This document shows, piece by piece, positions 57,344-64,000 of a stretch of 64,000 nucleotides of DNA. This DNA comes from Psychrobacter submarinus. Lineage in GTDB: Bacteria; Pseudomonadota; Gammaproteobacteria; Pseudomonadales; Moraxellaceae. The notes under the pieces are model-generated. The model did not search any database. It was not told the origin of the DNA and saw nothing but the letters and a program-made list of their open reading frames with translations. Location: the NCBI RefSeq assembly GCF_904846685.1, contig NZ_CAJHBQ010000003.1, positions 62,001 to 126,000 of the forward strand. The letters run 5' to 3'. The position numbers and the translations under genes are program-made. Positions within the stretch are counted from its first letter, which is position 1. The number at the start of each line of letters is the position of its first letter.

Positions 57344-58075
57344 TTATGACGTTGACAGCTGATAAAGTCCAGCGACAACTTGTCCTACTTTGTTTTGTTT
57401 TAGACACTCAAAGCCAGTGATTGGCTGCAAATTATTATTCTCATTGAGGGTTTCGGCCAATTGCGCCAATTGAGTCGTTAAGTCTTTATCAGCTTCTAAA
57501 TAGATGAGCGTGCTCGGAGTGAGTAAGTCTTGCTCTATAAGCGTTTTCAAGATAGGCTGCCACAGATCGTCTGCGTATGGCGGATCGATAAAGACAATAT
57601 CAAACGGCTGGTTAATATCCTGGTCTTGCTGCAATAATAGCTCAGCTTTACCAGACTTTATAATAAAGCTATCCGCCTCTAAACGCAGCTGTTCAGCGCT
57701 TTGTGCTAGCAGTTTTGCTTGTGCTGGGTTGGCTTCAATAAAAGTGCAATGCGTAGCGCCGCGAGACAAAGCTTCAAAGCCTAAGACGCCGCTACCTGCA
57801 CAGCTATCTAATACGCGGGCGCCATGAATGTCAGCGAGTAGCCAATTAAATAGCGTTTCACGCAGACGATCTGGCGTCGGACGCAGGCCCTCACCATCGA
57901 TAAAGGTGATGTTACGCCGCTTAAACTGACCACCGATGATGCGGACATGGCCGGCCGCTTGTTGCGATCTTGATGTACTATCTTTTGCTTTACCGCCCTT
58001 TGGTTTTGAAGCTTTAGTTCTTTGGGTTTTTACTTTTTGGGCTTGCGAGCGGCGTATTGCTGAGGGCTTTTTCAT
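57344..58075 (-). CDS. rsmD: 16S rRNA (guanine-N2)-methyltransferase RsmD
   Basis: Methylates G966 of 16S rRNA. RIIGGQFKRRNITF and GLRPTPDRLRETLFNWL are typical; the SAM site is VLDSCAGSGVLGFEALSRGA; the catalytic motif is FIDPPYADDLW. 243 residues with an N-terminal Lys/Ser/Gln-rich extension of about 40 residues not needed for the fold. Starts 27 bases after mrdA ends. Confidence 0.94.
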   Translation of the reverse strand: MKKPSAIRRSQAQKVKTQRTKASKPKGGKAKDSTSRSQQAAGHVRIIGGQFKRRNITFIDGEGLRPTPDRLRETLFNWLLADIHGARVLDSCAGSGVLGFEALSRGATHCTFIEANPAQAKLLAQSAEQLRLEADSFIIKSGKAELLLQQDQDINQPFDIVFIDPPYADDLWQPILKTLIEQDLLTPSTLIYLEADKDLTTQLAQLAETLNENNNLQPITGFECLKQNKVGQVVAGLYQLSTS

Positions 58076-58101
58076 AATAAAACGGTTAAATATTAATAGT
58101 T

Positions 58102-60102
58102 TTAGGGAGTAGAGGTCGCGGCAGTCGATAGCGCTTCTTCTTCTAAAGCTGCGGCCTCAGCTTCGGCGGCGGCTTTGGCTTCTGCTTCACGGATAGCGTC
58201 AAGGCGCGCCTTTTCTAACGCTTTGTGACGCTTGATTATCTTTAGTTGATCTGGAGTTGGCGGCATAATAGGGTCTTTATCACGCTGCACGACCCAATAG
58301 TCAAAGAGTTCTCGTCCGATAGGGGCGGCTACTGTACTACCGCCGCCGCCGTTTTCGACCAATACTGCTAGCGCAATACTTGGGTTCTCAACTGGCGCAA
58401 AACCGGTAAACCAAGCATGATCCCAGTGCCGTTTATCCAGAGCCGATTTGTCATAGCTTTTACCCTGCGCGATAGACTTTACCTGTGCGGTACCGGTTTT
58501 ACCAGCGATACGATAGTCTTTGGTATATATACGGCGCGCGGTTCCACGCTTTACGGTATCTTCCATAGCATCGTGCATACGCAGCCAGTCGGATGGCTTT
58601 CCATTATAGTCGATTTTGCCATCAGGCTTGCTAATGACCTTAACGGGGGCCGCGCCTTCACTGCTTTTTAGTAGATGTGGGGTGATATGATTGCCTTTAT
58701 TAGCCGTCATCGCAGTGGCGTTAGCGACTTGGAGCGGGGTGGCTAAAAAATAACCCTGACCGATACTAACCGATATCGTCTCGCCCGGCAGCCAGTCTTT
58801 ATCATAGCGATCTTTTTTCCATTCGGGCGAAGGCATGATGCCAGATTTTTCATTTGGCAAATCGATGCCGGTACGCTCTCCAAAGCCAAATCTAACCATC
58901 CAATCATGTAGGCGCTGAATACCCATCTCATAAGCAAGCTTATAATAATAAGTATCGACCGACATCATGATCGATTTTTTGAGATCGACGGTACCGTGAC
59001 CGCCACGTTTCCAATCGCGAAAACGGTGCGAGTCCCCAGGCAAGCTGAAGTAACCAGGGTCATAGATAGTGGTTTCCCAGTCGCGTAGACCGTAATGAAT
59101 GCCGCCTAAACCTGCAAAAGGCTTAATCGTAGATGCTGGTGGATACATTCCTTGCAAGGCACGGTTATATAGCGGCTGATCGATATCGTCGCGCAGGGCG
59201 CCATAGTCTTTGAATGAGATACCAGAGATAAACGGATTGGGATCGTAGCTTGGGTTACTGACAAAGGCGAGTACATCGCCATTTTGCGGGTCGATAGCGA
59301 CGATAGCGCCGCGTCTACCATCTAGCTGCTCTTGCGCTATTTTTTGTAGGCCATAATCTAAGCTCAAAGTAATGTCATTGCCTGCGATGGGCGGCTTGGT
59401 TTCTAATTGGCGAATGATATTACCATGAGCGTCAGTCTCCACCGACTGATAGCCTGGCTCGCCGAGCAAGATATCTTCGTAATAATCCTCGATACCGATT
59501 TTGCCAATCAAGTCTGTACCTGCGTAACGATCCTTATCGATGCGTTTGGTTTCTTTATCATTAATCCGGCCAACATAACCGATCACATGGGCAAACAGCT
59601 CATCGTAAGGGTAGGAGCGGGTGAGCTTACTTTGAATAGTCACCCCCTGAAAAAAAGGCTTACGCTCGCTAAACTGCGCCAATTGAGTCTCTGTTAAGTC
59701 GATTTTGACGGTGACAGGATCGCGCTTACTGCGAGACAGACGAGACAAAATATCGGTAATATCTTTATCGCTCAAATCAAAAATAGGCGCAAGTAGTGCA
59801 AGCACGCGTTCAGGATCTTCGACAATATCTGGGTTAATCATGGCAGTGAATACCGGCTGATTATCCGCAAGCAAGATACCGTTACGATCGTAGATATAAC
59901 CGCGACTCGGCGGCGCAGATATCAGTTTGATACGGTTATTGTCCGCCTGCGTACTATAACGATCGTGAGCGTACACCTGCAAAAAACCATAACGCACTAT
60001 TAAACCGCTCAAACCCAAAAAAATCAGCACTCCAAGGATAATAATCCGCCGCATAAACATGCGATTGATCTGTTCAGTATTTGGAGTGAGTGGTTTATTC
60101 AT
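58102..60102 (-). CDS. mrdA: penicillin-binding protein 2
   Basis: Peptidoglycan transpeptidase of the elongasome. Start taken at ATG 60102, giving MNKPLTPNTEQINRMFMRRIIILGVLIFLG; a longer frame to 60222 would add an unlikely hydrophobic leader. One TM helix (about 17-37), dimerisation domain with PPSRGYIYDRNGILLADN, then the transpeptidase domain with SxxK (PPASTIKPFAG), SxN-like SVD (MMSVDTYY) and KTG (AGKTGTAQV). About 666 residues; the tail is Ala/Glu-rich. No rodA is seen beside it. Confidence 0.95.
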   Translation of the reverse strand: MNKPLTPNTEQINRMFMRRIIILGVLIFLGLSGLIVRYGFLQVYAHDRYSTQADNNRIKLISAPPSRGYIYDRNGILLADNQPVFTAMINPDIVEDPERVLALLAPIFDLSDKDITDILSRLSRSKRDPVTVKIDLTETQLAQFSERKPFFQGVTIQSKLTRSYPYDELFAHVIGYVGRINDKETKRIDKDRYAGTDLIGKIGIEDYYEDILLGEPGYQSVETDAHGNIIRQLETKPPIAGNDITLSLDYGLQKIAQEQLDGRRGAIVAIDPQNGDVLAFVSNPSYDPNPFISGISFKDYGALRDDIDQPLYNRALQGMYPPASTIKPFAGLGGIHYGLRDWETTIYDPGYFSLPGDSHRFRDWKRGGHGTVDLKKSIMMSVDTYYYKLAYEMGIQRLHDWMVRFGFGERTGIDLPNEKSGIMPSPEWKKDRYDKDWLPGETISVSIGQGYFLATPLQVANATAMTANKGNHITPHLLKSSEGAAPVKVISKPDGKIDYNGKPSDWLRMHDAMEDTVKRGTARRIYTKDYRIAGKTGTAQVKSIAQGKSYDKSALDKRHWDHAWFTGFAPVENPSIALAVLVENGGGGSTVAAPIGRELFDYWVVQRDKDPIMPPTPDQLKIIKRHKALEKARLDAIREAEAKAAAEAEAAALEEEALSTAATSTP

Positions 60103-60335
60103 AGCAGATCGGGACCTAAAACGAGAGGGGCGACACATATAGCGCTGAGCAATAACTAAGCAATAAAGAGTGCAGCAAATATATAGGATGTTGACAAAAA
60201 TAACAATAATAATTTCAATCACATAGCGATTTTTTGCGCTAGGTTATAATGTCAGCCAAGCTGCAAGGCGCAGATTATAACAGAGACTACTCACTAAATA
60301 TAAAAGGATATAACTGTAGCAGGCTATAAGTTCAC

Positions 60336-60642
60336 TAGGGCGTGTTGAACATTCACAAATGCGCACTGCTGATCGCTACTAGTTAATCAAAGCTGTGTTC
60401 TAGTGGTCGTTAAAATTGCAGGTAATGCTTATTGCATTGGATAGCTGATTTTATTTAAACAGTCGCAACGACTAGGGCGATTTTAGCATCAGCCCTCACG
60501 ACAACAACAGGGACAGGACTATTTTTTGCCGCTTTATTGATAAAAATAGACGCTTAGAACAACTAAACTTACCATTTTTATCTGCAAATCGCCTAAAAAA
60601 TAGTCTCTGTCAGTGCCACGGTCGAATGTTCAACACGCCCTA
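60336..60642. mobile_element. MITE-like non-coding element with 17-bp inverted repeats
   Basis: GGGCGTGTTGAACATTC (60338-60354) and its exact complement GAATGTTCAACACGCCC (60624-60640) bound 303 bp flanked by TA on each side, as expected for TA-targeting elements. The inside has no credible gene but contains an imperfect long hairpin: GACTATTTTTT (60517-60527) with AAAAAATAGTC (60595-60605), and GATAAAAAT (60539-60547) with ATTTTTATC (60574-60582). It lies in the gap between mrdA and the DUF445 gene. Confidence 0.78.
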
Positions 60643-61042
60643 ATAAGTGTCCATTAATGAGGATATGTTAATGAGTATTGGTTAATAAAAATTATGCACA
60701 GTGACGCTGAATAATGACTGATGTAAAAGTCCCACAATCTTGCTATTAGCCTTACTCTTAGACGCTTACTTAACAACACTATTTTAGATGAGTAGAGCCA
60801 ACGGAGCTTCACTAAAAGTGTCGCCTACGGTCATAACTTCCATAACCTATATGGGTGCTAAAAAATAGCAAGTATGTTAAAATCAGGCGGCTTTATGTCC
60901 GGTATCAAAACGGTATCAATGCAGTAAGACGGCTTATCATTAAGCCTAATAAAAAATTATCAGTAAAAACGAATCAGTAAAAACGTAACCGTATAAAATC
61001 AATAGGCTGACAATAACCTTTATATAAGGGACGTGCAAAGTC
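60643..61042. other. intergenic region with small direct repeats
   Basis: 400 bp without a gene. It contains ATCAGTAAAAACG repeated in tandem (60959-60972 and 60973-60986), a GGTATCAA pair near 60900-60918 and a short GGCTTATCATTAAGCC hairpin near 60932. Nothing points clearly to a promoter, although AAGGGACG lies before the next start. Confidence 0.35.
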
Positions 61043-62377
61043 ATGGACGTAACCTCGATATGGCAGACAATCGCTGAGCATCCAGAATTCCTTGCTATGC
61101 TGACTATTCCGCCGGTGACTGCATTTGTCACTTGGGCACACGTATGGATGGCATTAAAAATGCTATTTTATCCCATCAAGTTTTGGGGTATTCGCATTCC
61201 TAACTTTCCCTTCTTTGGTTTACCAGGGATAGGGTGGCAAGGTATTGTACCGCGTAAAGCGGGTAAGATATCTGGGGTTATCGTTGATCAGACGCTCTCA
61301 AAGCTTGGCTCATTAGATGAGTTTTTTAAAGCGATGGAGCCTGAACAGATGGCCGTTTTTATCACCGAAAAGGTCGATGAAAACCTCGAGGCGCTCATCG
61401 ATGAGATTATGCTTGAGCGCTCAGAGACGTTGTGGGGCAATTTGCCTTATGCCATCAAACGCCGTATTTATAATCAAGCGCACAAAGCCTTGCCAGAGAT
61501 TATGCAAGCTTTGGTACTAGATTTGACCAATAACGTCGAAGAATTAGTAGATATGCGCCAGATGATCGTCAACACGATGGAGAACGATCGGCGCTTGATG
61601 GTCAATATGTTCTTACGGGTTGGGCAAAAAGAGATTAATTTCATTTGGCATATCAGCGCGCTCATTGGCTTAGTATTCGGCCTGATTCAGATGTTTATCT
61701 TCTTGTTTGTACCGCAGCATTGGACAGTACCGTTTTTTGCTGCTATTTGGGGGCTTTTGACCAATTGGATTGCTATTTGGATGGTGTTTAATCCTGTAGA
61801 GCCGCGCTTTATTCCTTATGTAAAGTTCTTTAGACGCAGTAGCCGCTTTCCGTTTGTAGTGCCGCAGCTACCGCATATTGCTCAGTTTCGCTTTCAAGGC
61901 GGTTTTATGAAGCGCCAAGAAGAGGTCTCTGAGGTATTTGCTGAGATTGTGGTCAAAGACTTGGTGACACTTGAGAACATCATGAATGAGATGATGTATG
62001 GTACGCGCGCAAACGATACGCGTGTATTGATGAAGTCGCACCTTTATGAGCTGTTAGAGACGCCTGTCATTAGGACGTCGCTGCGTATGAGCTTAGGTCG
62101 TCGCGAGTTTGGTAAGCTCAAAAACACTATCATCGATAAGTCGATTAGTGCTACGATGGTACCAATACGCGATCCTGAGCTGAACGAGAGCCGCGCGAGC
62201 AAGATTTTTGGTTTATTTCGTGACCGCATCCGCGCTTTAACCCCGCGTGAGTTTCAAAACTTGCTGCGACCTGCCTTTCGAGAGGATGAGCTGACGCTGA
62301 TTGTACTTGGCGGTTTGACTGGGTTTTTAGCCGGTTGGCTACACTTAGTATTAGTATTTTTCCCCGCTGTGGGTTAG
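61043..62377 (+). CDS. DUF445-family membrane protein
   Basis: 444 residues. A hydrophobic N-terminus with KMLFYPIKFWGIRIPNFPFFGLPGIGWQGIVPRKA is typical of the DUF445 family (YheB/YjiN-like), whose function is not known. TM helices lie at about 202-225, 228-252 and at the C-terminus (422-444); the part between is soluble. No partner gene is evident: it stands alone between a MITE-like element and ccmF. Confidence 0.85.
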   Translation: MDVTSIWQTIAEHPEFLAMLTIPPVTAFVTWAHVWMALKMLFYPIKFWGIRIPNFPFFGLPGIGWQGIVPRKAGKISGVIVDQTLSKLGSLDEFFKAMEPEQMAVFITEKVDENLEALIDEIMLERSETLWGNLPYAIKRRIYNQAHKALPEIMQALVLDLTNNVEELVDMRQMIVNTMENDRRLMVNMFLRVGQKEINFIWHISALIGLVFGLIQMFIFLFVPQHWTVPFFAAIWGLLTNWIAIWMVFNPVEPRFIPYVKFFRRSSRFPFVVPQLPHIAQFRFQGGFMKRQEEVSEVFAEIVVKDLVTLENIMNEMMYGTRANDTRVLMKSHLYELLETPVIRTSLRMSLGRREFGKLKNTIIDKSISATMVPIRDPELNESRASKIFGLFRDRIRALTPREFQNLLRPAFREDELTLIVLGGLTGFLAGWLHLVLVFFPAVG

Positions 62378-62473
62378 GTTTTTTATAGCCAAATACCTCG
62401 ATATCCAAAGTAGGCTAAAAGCTGCGATAAATAACGCCCTACTCAAAAGACAATATAACTATATAAGGACTTA

Positions 62474-62504
62474 TTAATCACTGCAGCTATTGAGCAGTGA
62501 TTAA
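62474..62504. other. perfect 11-bp inverted repeat upstream of ccmF
   Basis: TTAATCACTGC (62474-62484) and GCAGTGATTAA (62494-62504) with a 9-base loop. There is no T-run directly after, so it is a weak terminator candidate; it could be a regulator site. A second nested hairpin (AGCGG..CCGCT inside AAGCC..GGCTT) lies at about 62585-62630. The 281-bp gap holds nothing else obvious. Confidence 0.4.
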
Positions 62505-62658
62505 GTCGTTGTAAATTAATAAACCCTATTACCCGCACTACAATAAAGTAGACGACGATGGTATCAAGCAAAACTCACAAATAAGCCGTGAAATATAGCG
62601 GGCTTATGCCGCTTATTGGCTTTGAGGTTTTGCGCTAAAGTAAACAAGGTTAGACGGT

Positions 62659-64000
62659 ATGTTGATCACAGAATTGGGTTATTTTGCCTTGCTTGCCGCT
62701 TTTGTGCTGGCAATATTGCAAGTTGTATTACCGACCATTGGCGTTATGCGTCATCAAGTCGCTTGGCAGCGCTTGGCACCAAGTCTAGCTTGGGCGCAGT
62801 TTGCCGCTATGATTGTGTCATTTGCCGCGTTGATGGCAGGCTTTTATTACAATGATTTCACTTTGGTCTATGTGGCTCAGCACTCCAATACGTTGCTGCC
62901 TTGGTACTATAAGCTATCCGCAACATGGGGCGGGCATGAAGGCTCGCTGCTGCTGTGGATGACTATCATGGCCAGCTGGTGCGCCTTAGTTTCCTACTTT
63001 AGCCGCGGTCTGCCATTATCTATGCGCGCGCGGGTACTCGTGATATTGGCAGCAGTGCAGCTGATGATGCTGGCGATGCTGATCTTTACCTCATCGCCGT
63101 TCGAGCGTACTCTGCCTAACCTGCCGGTAGATGGCGCTGATCTCAATCCCGTACTACAAGACTTTGGTCTGATTATCCATCCGCCTATGCTTTATATGGG
63201 TTATGTCGGTATGGTAGTGCCTTTTGCGTTTTGTATGGCAGCATTATGGGAAGGGCGACTCGATGCGGTATGGACGCGTTGGTCGCGTCCTTGGGCGCTA
63301 GCAGCTTGGGGCTTTTTGACGATTGGTATCGCTCTTGGCTCTTGGTGGGCTTACTACGAGCTTGGCTGGGGCGGCTGGTGGTTTTGGGATCCGGTAGAGA
63401 ATGCCTCGTTTATGCCTTGGCTTGTCGGCTTAGCATTGCTGCATTCATTAGCAGTCACTGAAAAGCGCGGGGTGTTTAAAGCATGGACCATCATGCTGGC
63501 TATTTTCGCCTTTGCCTTAAGTCTCTTGGGTACTTTCCTTGTACGCTCTGGAGTCCTTACCTCAGTGCATTCGTTTGCCGCTGACCCCACTCGTGGTCTG
63601 GTTATCTTAGCTATTCTTGGCATCATCATCGGTGGCGGCCTATTGATGTTTGCGCTGCGCGGTTGGCGCTTGACGGTTGAGAGCCAATATCAGCTGATAT
63701 CGCGCGAATCGTTTTTGGTGATTAATAACGTCATTATCTTGATCTCAACCTTAGTAGTGCTTTTAGGCACGCTATATCCTATCATCGCTGACGCTTTCAA
63801 TTTAGGCCAAGTCTCTGTAGGCCCTCCTTACTTTAACGCTTTGTTTGTTCCGTTAACTTGGCTGCTGCTGATAGCGATGGGCATGGGCTCTAATATCCGC
63901 TGGAAAAAAGACAAGCGGCCTTTATTAGGCGTGGGGATGGTCATCGCGGTCAGTAGTTTAGTGCTCGCAGCGATCATTGCCTACTTTGCTCATCCGTCCT
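62659..64000 (+). CDS. ccmF: cytochrome c maturation heme lyase subunit CcmF (partial, 3' end outside)
   Basis: Inner-membrane protein of the cytochrome c maturation system, which ligates heme from CcmE to apocytochrome c with CcmH. The frame opens at ATG 62659 (AAGGTTAGACGGT upstream) and is still open at the window end after 447 codons, out of about 650 expected. Many TM helices; the heme-handling tryptophan motif WGGWWFWDPVENASFMPWL and IIHPPMLYMGYVG are present. Its presence implies c-type cytochromes and respiratory growth. Confidence 0.95.
   Translation, partial: MLITELGYFALLAAFVLAILQVVLPTIGVMRHQVAWQRLAPSLAWAQFAAMIVSFAALMAGFYYNDFTLVYVAQHSNTLLPWYYKLSATWGGHEGSLLLWMTIMASWCALVSYFSRGLPLSMRARVLVILAAVQLMMLAMLIFTSSPFERTLPNLPVDGADLNPVLQDFGLIIHPPMLYMGYVGMVVPFAFCMAALWEGRLDAVWTRWSRPWALAAWGFLTIGIALGSWWAYYELGWGGWWFWDPVENASFMPWLVGLALLHSLAVTEKRGVFKAWTIMLAIFAFALSLLGTFLVRSGVLTSVHSFAADPTRGLVILAILGIIIGGGLLMFALRGWRLTVESQYQLISRESFLVINNVIILISTLVVLLGTLYPIIADAFNLGQVSVGPPYFNALFVPLTWLLLIAMGMGSNIRWKKDKRPLLGVGMVIAVSSLVLAAIIAYFAHPS

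Noticed and set aside
60102..60222. N-terminal extension of PBP2 with an extra hydrophobic segment
   Set aside because: The family N-terminus fits the ATG at 60102 with one TM helix; the extension would add a second, Cys-rich hydrophobic run with no family support.
60946..61131. 61-codon minus-strand frame
   Set aside because: It lies over the intergenic repeats and the start of the DUF445 gene; no family match or start signal.
1..64000. CRISPR arrays, tRNA and rRNA genes
   Set aside because: No regularly spaced repeat array and no cloverleaf-like or rRNA-like sequence was seen on reading the window; a dedicated scan would be more sensitive.

Overview
The window looks like a chromosomal segment of a Psychrobacter-like member of the Moraxellaceae (Gammaproteobacteria). 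This rests on moderate GC content, gammaproteobacterial housekeeping genes (rluB, scpA/scpB, trpS, lpxL-type acyltransferase, rplM-rpsI, rsmD, mrdA, ccmF) and the style of the polysaccharide genes. The genus is inferred from protein character only.

Layout. (1) 1-1950: a small unknown protein, a terminator, a palindromic repeat and rluB on the minus strand. (2) 1985-22943: polysaccharide locus 1, all plus strand: wza-wzb-wzc, a UDP-GlcNAc 4,6-dehydratase, a Wzx flippase, a pyruvyltransferase, an IS5-family element, glycosyltransferases, a damaged wzy-like gene, ugd, a phosphoglycosyl transferase (PGT), pglD-like and pglE-like genes, wzi and a strong terminator. (3) 22944-50964: locus 2, also plus strand: a second wza and wzc (no wzb), UDP-HexNAc dehydrogenase and 4-epimerase, a PglK-like ABC flippase, rmlBACD, a VioA-like aminotransferase with an ATP-grasp ligase and a GNAT acyltransferase, a phosphoribosyltransferase-HAD fusion, a deacetylase, a formyltransferase, many glycosyltransferases, a wzy-like gene split by an IS256-family element, a PglA-like glycosyltransferase and a second PGT. 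(4) 50960-52226: an IS3-family element that supplies the stop codons of the genes on both sides. (5) 52194-60102: minus-strand housekeeping genes. (6) 60336-60642: a MITE-like element. (7) 61043-64000: a DUF445 membrane protein and the start of ccmF.

How the genes work together. Each locus encodes its own initiating PGT, sugar supply, transferases, flippase and Wza/Wzc export-copolymerase pair. Locus 1 predicts UDP-glucuronate, UDP-2,4-diacetamido-2,4,6-trideoxy-hexose (bacillosamine type) and a pyruvate ketal. Locus 2 predicts a HexNAc-uronate (GalNAcA type), dTDP-L-rhamnose, a dTDP-4-amino-4,6-dideoxyhexose with an unusual N-acyl group, possibly N-formyl groups and possibly ribofuranose. 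Locus 2 has no wzb, wzi, dehydratase, pglD or pglE, so it probably borrows these from locus 1.

The most notable points: as read here the polymerase-like gene of each locus is broken; the roughly 50 kb island separates trpS-scpA-scpB from rluB, which are neighbours in many bacteria; and locus 2 carries a fused PRTase-HAD protein that could be a one-polypeptide ribofuranosylation module. I saw no tRNA, rRNA or CRISPR array.
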